NCBI GenBank assembly: GCA_949710005.1
Contig: OX453284.1
Location: forward strand, 2,196,001-2,260,000
Source of the DNA: Ricordea florida
Taxonomy: Eukaryota; Cnidaria; Anthozoa; Corallimorpharia; Ricordeidae
Length of the DNA: 64,000 nucleotides
Direction of reading: 5' to 3'
Part shown: positions 21,584-33,300 of the stretch, one piece after another
Position numbering within the stretch: position 1 is the first letter of the stretch
How the letters are laid out: each line of letters starts with the position of its first letter
Position numbers and translations under genes: made by a program
The notes under the pieces: model-generated
Seen by the model: the letters and a program-made list of their open reading frames with translations, nothing else
What the model was told of the DNA's origin: nothing
Databases searched by the model: none

Positions 21584-22530
21584 TATCGCGTTCCCGATCG
21601 GAGTCCTCGGCTGAGTATCCAGACGGAGTTCGCTGTGTTCAACCAACACGCTTTTAGGTTTTTGATTCATTTATTTTACGATCCATAAAGCATGCGGTGA
21701 GAACTGAAAATAACAGTGATTGTTTGGAATTATAGAAATACAGAAGATTCATAATCAAAAGACAAAGCTAAAAATAAAGAAAGGGCAAAGGACTTACGTT
21801 ATAATTTCTTACTCCGGTGAAAGAACGATAAATTGCGCTGAAGATTGAGCGTTCTCTTTTCCTCCGTCTCCGAAAATAAAATGCGTATATAAAAAACTGG
21901 TATCGTGTAACTGACATGTCTGTCAAAATTGTGTCACGCAACGTGACACACACGGACAAAACTAATCAGCAAATAACGTAACATAACACTCCTCGCCCAA
22001 GGATATACGATCCTTGCTCCTAAATCAAACGGTGTCAATCAAATTCTTGTCAAATCAAAGTTCTAAACTAAAGTGGACTTCAAGGCAAGGCCTCTGCACA
22101 AGACTTGTCTACTCGATGGTCTGCTTATCGCGTTCCCGATCGGAGTCCTCGGCTGAGTATCCAGACGGAGTTCGCTGTGTTCAACCAACACGCTTTTAGG
22201 TTTTTGATTCATTTATTTTACGATCCATAAAGCATGCGGTGAGAACTGAAAATAACAGTGATTGTTTGGAATTATAGAAATACAGAAGATTCATAATCAA
22301 AAGACAAAGCTAAAAATAAAGAAAGGGCAAAGGACTTACGTTATAATTTCTTACTCCGGTGAAAGAACGATAAATTGCGCTGAAGATTGAGCGTTCTCTT
22401 TTCCTCCGTCTCCGAAAATAAAATGCGTATATAAAAAACTGGTATCGTGTAACTGACATGTCTGTCAAAATTGTGTCACGCAACGTGACACACACGGACA
22501 AAACTAATCAGCAAATAACGTAACATAACA
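21584..22530 (-). mobile_element. TRIM-type LTR retrotransposon, 405-bp LTRs
   Basis: Two 405-bp direct repeats, 21584-21988 and 22126-22530, read as identical by eye and enclose a 137-bp internal segment. Read on the minus strand each LTR begins TGTTATG and ends CGCGATA. The flanks are CCCAG on both sides (21579-21583 and 22531-22535), a 5-bp target duplication. On the minus strand a purine tract GGGCGAGGAG lies directly before the 3' LTR (plus 21989-21998), which fixes the orientation. Each LTR holds an AATAAA (minus; plus 21670-21675 in the left copy) and a 9-bp-stem hairpin at 21930-21950 and 22472-22492. No gag or pol fits in 137 bp, so it is non-autonomous. Identical LTRs suggest a recent insertion. 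Confidence 0.9.
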
Positions 22531-24314
22531 CCCAGTGTCAAAGAATCAGTCAAAAGAAATACACGTGTTCTTATGTTTGTGCGACTCAAGAGAGATTGTA
22601 GAATAATAAGAGATATCAATCATGTTAAGATCCTTCCTTCGTACTGAGTAGCTCAACGAAGAGCTCTCAGGAGCCAATTAAATATTCTTATTTATCGCCA
22701 CGCTTCTTGAATTTTGGGGTTTGAAATTTTGTCGTCGATTTAGATAAGCTGCGTCAATTTTGATTTCAATTTATTCACTACCCAAATTTCCGAATGTTAT
22801 CTTTCATAAATTATGCAGAGCACAACTTATTGTTATTCATATTTCCGAACCAACAAATTGAATATATTTAGATAATCTCGATTTTGGCCAGACAAGAGGC
22901 TAGCCGGCTCATATCATTTTTTTTTTATTATTATTAACATTATTTACCATTCAATACTTGTTCGACGTACATCAACTTGGAATCGACTGCTATCTAAACC
23001 GAAGAAAAGCATAAACATCGGATGCCTTGAGCTATAAAATTACATATGTTTAAGCAATTGATTTTGGTTTTTGAATAATATAACTTTTATGTTGTGAGAG
23101 ACATGTGTAGATCTGCGCTGCCACATGAATAAATAACCACTTCACAATTTTTAGAAGTAACTTTTTAGTAGAAGTCTAGAAGTTCACATACGAAGACTTC
23201 AATTTGAAAACAATCCAAAAGTGAACGCTAAACATTTCGTTGGGCTGATTACGTGTCCATGTAAACTACAACTTAATGAATACTTTTTTTATGAAATCTA
23301 TTTTAGAATTAAAGTCGTTTTCATCTCTATTTATGAAGCAAACTGAAAACATGCAACAAAGGTTAATCATAAGGTGAAAGCCAAATATCTCGTTAGCTTG
23401 ACTCGGTTTACAAGTAAAATACAACTTAATGAATAGTTTTCTAGTAACATCTGTCTGCTACGAGCATTTGATTTGAAGCCTATCCTTTCCATTCATATCC
23501 GAGTCAAAATGTCCGTTCTGTCAATCACGAACACGTGTTTAGATATCTGCAACTGCCATGTGGTCCGTTCAGCGTTATAAACTACCCTGAGGCAAAGACT
23601 TAACGTGCGCTTGGCAGATTGGACAAATCGCCGAGTCTTGTTTCCAAATTCTTCTTAGCATGAGACCGGACTATTACCAACTCCAAAATAGAACTCCCTT
23701 TCTAACATCAAAATATACTTTACGACGGAATGCATGATGATATCGTTACAAAAAGCTCTCCATAAAATTTTGTGGAACCGTTGCGTTGCCCAGAACGGTA
23801 TGTTTCGTTAAGTACTGGTTACGAAAATCATTAACTGCTTATCGGAATCACAAGCTGGCGTCGACATTTAGTTTATACTTTTTTGTCCACAACAGCTTCA
23901 TTATGGAGTGGGGAGGGGGTGGGGGCAGCAGTAATTTACCGTGTTGAAATCAATTCAGGTTTTGCATTGAGTTTGGGCTAGAGCTCCAAGTCTGGGGCAG
24001 GTTCTTTTAAAATACAAAAACAAAACAAAATTGCAACATCATAATTGCAAATTTGACGCTCTTTCTTGTTGGCGCATGTCCATTGATTACTGGCACCTGC
24101 TTTGCGGTGGTTCCTTAGAATAACGAACATAGGCTCTCCTATAGCGATAAACCGCTGGCGCTGTGATTTACATACACAAGTAAATTATGCAAAATCATTA
24201 CTTTGCCGCCAAGTTGAAAAGAAAAACAGATATAGCAGGTTGGCTGTGGGCTATTACCGGTAAATTCCGCTCGGGAACCAAGGGAAAATGAAATCTCTGA
24301 TGTAGCGCTTGGCC

Positions 24315-27300
24315 ATGGCGGCTTTCATATTTAGATTCCTAGTTCGGCACCCTAAACTCTGCTTCGGTAAGTAAGGAGTTTTCGATCTCCTTCCGTTTTA
24401 TATATTTTCTTTGCTTCGTTTACTATTACAAAAACCCGGCCTGCGGATGAGACAAATTGTGAATTTTTATCGACAGCTTTGACGCTCGGGGCACATTTTG
24501 TCCTACTTCTAGTCACTGGATCTCTGTATCTTTCTGGTTACGATATTCTTCCAGCCGATTTCAGTCAAGTTCCTCTGAATCTTGAGCACGATGTGACGAA
24601 ACTCCGAGCAGATGCCTGGAAGTTCGTCCGTCAAGATTCGCGCGTGAATATAAACCCAACTTCAGTGGGAATTCAAGCCGAACGATCGATACAATACAGA
24701 GATTTGCTGGAGCTAATGTACGAAGACGAAAACGGTAATGTATTCACCAAAGAAAATCTCCAACTTATAAGCGATACAGAAATTGAACTTTTAAATAACT
24801 CGATATATCAACAACGCCTTTGTCAATCGATCACACACGGACTTTGCAAACTACCGCTGTCCGTGGTTCGATTCTTCGACGGCAGTTATCGCGGAATTCA
24901 CCCTGCGTTGTACGATCCGAATTTCGATAATATAACTGGAATTTTGAGTTTAGCAAACTCGATGAATGAGACCAGGGCCATACTTGATTTTCATTTGGAC
25001 AAGCATGCTGTTATAGACTCAAAGGACAACAAACCGGCCATATCTAGATACACACGATCGCTGTTTTATATCGGTTACCCACTTGAGGGATTCCACAACA
25101 CGGAAGACAGAGCTGAAGAACAGTGGGACAAAATGCAGGTGTATGCAAGCGAAGCGTTTGCCGAATCCTTGAACGAAAAGTTTCACCAAGGAATCGGTTC
25201 AATGAGATTTTATTACTTTCTCCAAGCATTATTTTTTAATGCTATTTCTCAGCAGGTAATTTATGACCTTCTCTTGGCCGGCGCAAGTTTCACTTTTATA
25301 TTCCTTTTCATGTTATTCCAAACTCAGTCACTCTGGATAACGGGTTGGGCGGTGTTCAGCATTCTCACGTGCTTCTTTGGCGCAAACCTGATTTATCGCC
25401 TGATTCTTGATTGCCGTTACATTGGAATCTTTCACGTACTTTCTGTATTTATAATCCTGGGCATAGGCGCGGACGATGTTTTCGTCTTTATCGACACGTG
25501 GAAATCTTCTGAGGTCAGCTCCTTTCGGGACCTCGCTTCTCGTGTATCCTTTGTTTATAAACGAGCAGCCACCGCCATGTTTACAACCTCGTTCACCACC
25601 ATGGTGGCTTTTATCACCAGCGTTTTCTCCCCCCTTCTAGGCGTTTCTACATTTGGTATCTTTTCTGCCCTGTTAGTATTTGTGAATTATTGCTCTGTGA
25701 TTATCTTCTTCCCAACTGTAATAATAACGTATGAATTTTACTGGAAAGATTATCGCTGGCATTGTTTTGGAGATTTAAAAGCTTGGCAGCTTACGTCCCG
25801 ACAAGACGCCACACATGGTATACCCCAAGGGGATGATGAGCAAGAAAGGCCTTTGAACGACGACAAATATGTTGAGCCGAGCAAGCTCGTTAGCAAGTTT
25901 CTGGAGGGAGACTTCTTTGAAAATTTCATCGCTCATAAAACTATCAGATGGATCATACTGGCAGTGTTTATGGTGTTTGTTTCTGTTTCAATCGGTTTTG
26001 CAACACAACTAACCCCCGACGAGGAACCGGTAAGTGTCTTGAATGTTTATGGAGTTTATGGCAACATTCCGCAGGGGGTGGTGGGGGGGGGGGGAGCAAC
26101 CAAGTAACACAACCCTTTTTAACTCTTTAGCCACCCACCCACCGGCCGGGATTATTGGTTGCCTGCCTACGAGGTAAGTACTTTTTACTGCATACGAAAA
26201 CATGCTTAACTTAGGTATACCAAGACTTAGCAGGTTTCAAACGAATAATCTTTGGCTGTGTTTAGGCCTTCTTTTATGTTTTGTTTTCGAAGATCGCTGC
26301 CCATGGTTTATTTTGCATAAAATTGGGAAATCCACTTTTCAAGAAAATGCCAGTGTATATTTTTCAGTAATCGTTCGTTTTGCCTTGCTGACAACAAATC
26401 AAATAAAAAAAATAATGCTCTAAAGTTTGTCAAAATGTTTAAATGTTTAAATGCTTGTAAGCTAAACAACAAAAGACTCGTTTGATGTGTCTTGACCGTG
26501 ATGCAAAATTCATTTAAGTTGTCTTAATTAAAAATTCAATTTCTGTCTTGAGGAACATGTCTTTATATTAATTCGTTTAAATTTGACCACCCATGCAGCC
26601 ATTTGTACACGTGTTTTCCCCAACGTCAATTCATATCGATCAGATTCGAAAAATTAATCATTCATTTTAAGGTTTTTCCATTTCCCGATGATTTCACAGT
26701 GCTAGATGAATAGTTTCGTCAATTTGTAAATATTTTAGTGTTAAGCTACACATTCTCGTTGGTAGTATCTCTACGATTCTCTCAGAGCGGATAGCGAGAA
26801 TATTCAACTTCGTCTTTTTCATGATCATTATCTAATATTCTCAATTTCCTGTATTGTCAAATTTACATTGATGGCACAAGGAGAAGATGGATGCTGATCA
26901 CTTAAGGCGCCTTCAGAGTTAAACTATGATTAAGTTAAAAAAATCCTGTTATAGTCTTGGGTGATAGGTTCCAAAAAGTAAAACAATCCATATTGTCCAA
27001 AACCAGACATTGTCGAGTTTTAAAATGATGAACATGGCATCTTTTGAGCTTCGAGAATTTGTCAAAGATGCGTTATTTGGAACTGTTGCAGGCAAACTAG
27101 GAAAAAACAAATAGCCGAGTTCTCCCAACAGGAGTCAAACCTACGACTTTCCGATTTCTAGTTAGGACCCTCTTACACTGGACTATAGGAAACTCGTGGG
27201 AGCGAGGCTATTAACTTGGGATAAAGCTTTCTCTACAGGCTGATGCGTCAGTATTGGACTCATTTGCTACTTTGTAAGGAGAGCGTAACTGGTTTATTAG

Positions 27301-30300
27301 TTTCTAAAGCCCGCGGTTTTATGGGAGGCATGGCATGGCAAAACAAGTGTCAATTGAATCTAAATGCCAGTTCTAAACTTAAGAATTAAAATACCAACCT
27401 CAAACATAATTTTGTTTCGACAAGTAATTTCGGCGTCATAGAATTTTAAGGCAACAAACTTAGACCCGCCAAAACAAACAACTACATTGGAATTAAAATT
27501 TGTGTAACGGGAGAAAAATCAAGACAGCGCCGGTGCAGCCGACACCGTTAATGGGGTTGGGGGAGGGTTAACTGTCGGGATAGCTTTGGGATAGGAACAA
27601 AGCGAAATTCTTCCCAGAATCTTACGATCGCGGAGTGACTCGACAGGGTCTTATACCTACAGGTTTAAATGTTTTGTCTTTAATGTTCCGTTAAAAAATC
27701 AGTTAGGCTGGTTTAGTTTCTTGGGATGACTTTGGTCAACAGGGTCTCAAGTTTGTTATGGATTTCCAGCTCTCTCCTCCATATCTTGTTACAGTATTGA
27801 AAAATGTAGCTGCCGTGAATTAGTGTGAATTAAGATGTCTTATTCTTCTCAACTGAAACTTTTAAAGCCGTAATGACTCCTGAAGCGCAATTTGCAAAAC
27901 GATCACATCTCAATTTTAAGACTGCATTTGACTTCAGCATCGTTCGCTAGAAATGGTAACATAGGCTCGGTTCAAACGTCGAACTTTACATGTGCCGAAC
28001 CAAATACCAGTTTGGGTCGACCCAAATAATTAAGTTCGGCAGTTGATTCAAACGTCGAACCTAATTGGGTCGAACTTAATTGCAAAAGTGAACATGACAC
28101 TTTTGTAGTCAGCGGTTATTGCTTCCGCAAGATGGAGGAAAGAAATGCGGGAAAGACAAATTGTACAAACGAAGAGCTTGTTTTTCTTGCATGTGCGATC
28201 AAGGAGGGAAGAAGAAGGCGACTCCAGATACAGTTAGCATTAAACAACCTCGCTGCTAGGAGAAAGCGATTTTTAAATTTGGCTTTCCTTTTAGTATTGC
28301 TGATTTCCCAAAGGAACATCACAGTTCCTCGTCCAGTTCGTTCTTGTCGTCGGCTGAAAAGAAATACTGGCTGGTGGGAAATATTCAGATGCAAGATTCA
28401 AGAAAACCTTCAGAGTTTCCCGGGATACCTTTCATTTCATCCTAAACCGAAATGATCAAAACAAGTTGTGTGCGCATGACAAAAATAGGAAACAAGCAGA
28501 ACTCTGGGTAAAAAATAATTTATTTAATGTAGTTGTAATGTATGCATTAGATTCGGCACATGTCAAAGTTCGACGTTTGAAACGAAGTCGATCTTTTGCC
28601 GTTCTATTCGACAAGCCCGGTCGAATAGAACGGCAGGTCGACCCAAATACAAATCTGTCGAACCTAATTGATTCAAACGCCGAACTTTACATGTGCCGAA
28701 TCTAATAATTAGATTCGGCACATGTAAAGTTCGACGTTTGAAACGGGCCATACTTTGGGCAGTAGTAGGCTATGAAGGAGTGATGCCGAAAAAAGAAAAA
28801 TTAACTAACGATAGCAAAGAAGTGGTCACACTGTTTGATTTGATAATCAGATGAATAAGTTAATTGGCACCACAAATAGGAGGTAATAATAGACAAAATA
28901 ACTGAGAAAACTGACAAACGGACTTGACTAAACTGAATTCAAACAGTTTACAGTGCCGACTCAGAACAAAATGGTAGATTGGTATACGCAAAATTCCTAC
29001 TCGTATAAAATTTCCGATGGTTTACAGTATACTAACTGCTATTTTGCGTAAAGTAAAACACTACTGCCTTTCATTAATTGCCCCCGCTGGGTTTTGACCC
29101 AGAGACTAAAACCCTGCGGGGAGGGTCTCAATGGGTTAACCGTTAGCCGCAAAACGGGAAAAAAATTAGCCGTTAATTAGGTGTAATATTGAAGAATTTT
29201 AGCCGTTAGCCGTAAAAAATATTAACCGTTAGCCGTGAAAAATATTAACCGTTAGCCGTAAAACATCCAAAAATATTAACCGTTAGCCGTAAAACAGTAA
29301 AAAATATTAACCGTTAGCCGCAAAAGAGTAAAAAATATTAACCGTTAGCCGTAAAACAGTCAAAAACATTAACCGTTAGCCTTAAAACAGCCAAAAATAT
29401 TAATCGTTAGCCGTAAAACAGTAAAAAAACATTAACCGTTAGCCGTAAAACAGTCAAAAATATTAACCGTTAGCCGTAAAACAGTCAAAAATAATAACGG
29501 TTAGCCGTAAAACAGTAAAAAATATTAACCGTTAGCCGTAAAACAGTCAAAAACATTAACCGTTAGCCGTAAAACAGTCAAAAATATTAACCTATAATAA
29601 ATTATAGGATATACATAGATTTGTATACCGGATGAAATTTCAGAGTTATCCGGCACAGCATCATACTGACAACCACATAGATGATCCGGATCATCTTAAG
29701 ATAGATTAGGACAAACTATAGTACAATACTATCAAGAGGACCAGGGTCCATTCTGAAAGCAACTGTAAGAACATTACAACAAAAAACAATGATTAATTCC
29801 TGTTAGTTTTCCTTATAAAATGTACAGTTCTTTTGGTAAAATAACTTGTGTTACAGTTGCTCACCTGAAAACAATGCATAAAATAGTTCAAGTAGACATT
29901 TGTCATACCTCAAAACAGTTTCTTTTATTTTTCAGTTGTTTTTTCTCATTTTTCCATAAGTGACACAAACTAAAAGCCCTTTCATCACATATCAAAAGGA
30001 ATTGCAGTAGTAGGCTGTTCCAATATTTTTATTACATCGAGTAACTCTCAACTTTCAACCATTAAAATTGCCAGTTGCGTTGTTTCACTTGCTACAAAAG
30101 TTCAGTTTCAATTATAACTTCTCAATTGACAGAGATGACTGAAAAAAGAAAAAATCTCTACATTGTTATTGGTAAAAATTGTTGTTGTTGAAAATCCCTT
30201 TCCACACTTTTGAGCATAGATTGTAACTCCAGTGTACTAAACACCTGTATTTCGGACTTTAATAACAGTTCAGTTATGTTGACATCTTCAATCACGTTTC

Positions 30301-33300
30301 CTTCACATACTATCATGCTCTCTAACTACTTAAACACCACCTGTACAAAGTCATAGATGTCAGGTTGCGGGGGCAGATGTAGTGATAACTGTTACTAGTT
30401 AGGTTAATATGGCCAGCAATATGTACCTACGTTGTTCGGTACATGTAATTCTGACAGCTATATTTACCCATAATATCTTGTGAAACTGTCGTGATTGGTC
30501 AATTTCTAAACAATTTTTCGAAAGGTGGATGTGTGGGGTCCTGGAACCAACTGGTACGTAATAAAGGGATTACGGCGGTCAGCGTTTCGTCCGAGTCAGG
30601 AAGACGACGTGGTGGAAGTAAATATCATATGGGGTCTGAGGAACCAAGATCGTAGTTCTTGTCATTTTACAGACTTTAAGTGCAAAGGAAGAACTGTGTT
30701 TGATCCAACTTTTGACCTCAACCCTACACTCTGCCAGGAAGCCTTGTTGGTTAGTATTGGAAAAATAAGTAACAGTAGCAGCAACACTCAGTAACAGTAG
30801 CAGCAACAGTAACAGTAGGAGTAGCAGTAACAGTAGCAGTAACTGTAACAGTAATATTAACAGTAACAGTAACAATAACTGTAACAGTAATATTAACAGT
30901 AACAGTAGCAGTAACTGTAACAGTAGGAGAAACAGTAACAGTAGCAGCAACAGTAACAGTAGGAGAAACAGTAACAGTAGCAGTAACTGTAACAGTAGGA
31001 GAAACAGTAACAGTAGCAGTAACTGTAACAGTAGGAGAAACAGTAACAGTAGCAGCAACAGTAACAGTAGGAGAAACAGTAACAGTAGCAGCAACAGTAA
31101 CAGTAGCAGCAACAGTAACAGTAGCAGCAACAGTAACAGTAGGAGAAACAGCAGTAACAGTAACAGTAATATTAACAGTAACAGTAGCAGTAACAGTAAC
31201 AGTAGGAGAAACAGTAGCAGTAACTGTAACAGTAGGAGAAACAGTAACAGTAGCAGTAACAGTAACAGTAATATTAACAGTAACTGTAGCAGTAACAGTA
31301 ACAGTAGGAGAAACAGTAGCAGTAACAGTAACTATAGGAGAAACAGTAGCAGTAACTGTAACAGTAAGAGAAACAGTAACAGTAGCAGTAACTGTAACAG
31401 TAGGAGAAACAGTAACAGTAGGAGAAACAGTAACAATAACTGTAACAGTAACTGTAACTGTAACAGTAACTGTAACTGTAACAGTCACTTTAACTGTAAC
31501 AGGAATTGTAACAGTAACAGAAATAGTAACAGTAATAGCAGTAGGGGTAGTAATAGGGATAGTAACAGCGGCGGCGGCGGAAGCGGCAACGGCATCATGG
31601 TAACGTAGTGGTAACAGTAGTAATAATAGTAACAACGATAGTAACTGTAGTAACAGTGGTAGTAGTAGAAACAGAAACAGAAACAAGCAGTAACAGAATC
31701 AGCAACAGGAACAGTAACCGTAATGGTAACAGTTATAGGGACAGTAACGCTAACAGTAACGGTAACCATAACAGTAACAATAACACTAACAGTGAACATA
31801 GTCGTAAAAACCATTAGTAACCTTATCATTCGTGTTAAACTCACAAAAACATGTTGCTCTTTTTCAAAGGAATTGTGTCAGGAAATCAAGACATTACCTA
31901 TGAATGAGTTGAAAAAGCGTAGGATTAGGCGAAACGCTGTGTCTGGAGAACCAGAAATCCAGTGTTTTATGGAGCGATTGAGCGAGTATCTTAAGGTAAG
32001 GGACAGAACCGTTCTTCTGTTCCTCGTTCCATATCTTGCTCCAAAAATGCAAAGTGGAGGCACACAGGAACCATGGGGTCTATACAGGCGAAGCTTACCC
32101 TGGGGTTTCTGTAGCATGATGCACTTAGGGTTGTTACTTGATTTGTTATTCCCCCCTCCCCCCCCCTGGACGGGATGCTAGGCCATCGCATGATAACTCC
32201 AAGCTTTATATCGATGTTACCAATTTATATACATAATTAGAGAGAAACGGCAAGCAGGCAAGCTTCTTGTTTAACCAAACAACACAGTGCCATCACCAGG
32301 GCTCGAACTGCAGACCTCCGACTCGAACGTTTAACAGGCTAAGCACTACAATAACGCTTTGTCTCCATATGCTCAATATATAGCATCGATACTTGATGTG
32401 ATACGACAAAAAGACAAAATTGAAAATAACCTACCGTCTCACCTTTTTGTTCAGGATGAAGGAACTAAACCTCAATACTCGAACGAAACAGTTTTAACTA
32501 TACCGTCTGACGAAGAAAGCGTGCGTTTTCTGATGGAAAGAAACCCGCAGCTATTCAACGTAACGATGATTGGTGCGACTTACGACAGATACTTTGAAGT
32601 GATGCTCGGTTATTGGCTGACGCACGCCAATCAGTCTGTTACGTCATATGATTACAAGATTTATGGAGGCCTGTTGGGCGGTTCTATGGACCCCACCAAC
32701 CCCTCTAGTGAACCAAACTATCAAGGTAAAGAAAGTGTGATGAATAATTAGTAATGGTAACCAGACTGAGCGGAGTCTAATTCATATATGTTATTTACCG
32801 GGCGGGAGGTCCGTATGGGAAAAAACTGTGCCCGAGGTTCGGCCTCGGGCCCTACTCAAAACCAAGGGCACAGTTTTTTCCCATACGGACCGACCTAGAC
32901 CGGTAAATAACTTATTTATTTTTTCTGTTTGCTTGCTTTTTTTCGCAACAATTTCGATTTGCCACGAATAGCGCGGATAAAAATCCGGACCGTGGTCCGC
33001 ATCGTAAAAAGCTGGACCGGTTACGAGCGCGCGATTAGCCAATCAGATTCGAGGATTTGGGATTCCGGCCCACTGAGATTCTGGAGAAAAAAATAAAGTC
33101 TGTTAATATACGAGTGATTAACAAAATCGGACGCCCGCCTAGCGGGTATCCGATTTGTTAAATCACGAATTGAACAACACGTAGTTCTGTTACCAATTAA
33201 TCATAACTTTTACAAAATTTGTGACATATAAAGCTCCTTTTTTTAAAATCAAAACACAATAAATTCCAAGATTTTTTTTCTAGCAATAAAAAAAATCCAA

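Larger units (their letters stand above)
17783..24314. other. Intergenic region between the two Dispatched-like genes
   Basis: No cellular gene is recognised. Contents in order: a minus-strand non-LTR retrotransposon 3' fragment (17890-18190), a tRNA-like fragment (18255-18335), a plus-strand reverse transcriptase remnant (18575-19477), a dispersed repeat with a long hairpin (20536-20737), and a TRIM-type LTR element (21584-22530). The stretch 22536-24314 is AT-rich; I see nothing in it except a G-rich run near 23910. No clear promoter motif is visible directly upstream of ATG 24315. Confidence 0.5.

Noticed and set aside
21768..21959. Two identical 63-codon frames on the minus strand (also at 22310-22501) as duplicated small genes.
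   Set aside because: They are inside the two LTRs of the TRIM element and are identical only because the LTRs are.
29121..29593. CRISPR-like array of 31-bp units.
   Set aside because: Units are contiguous with no unique spacers, the genome is eukaryotic, and the same unit occurs in TIR elements.
30579..31844. Long minus-strand open frames of Leu, Val and Thr repeats (up to 311 codons).
   Set aside because: They are translations of the AACAGT hexanucleotide array in a spliced intron; composition follows the repeat and no domain is present.
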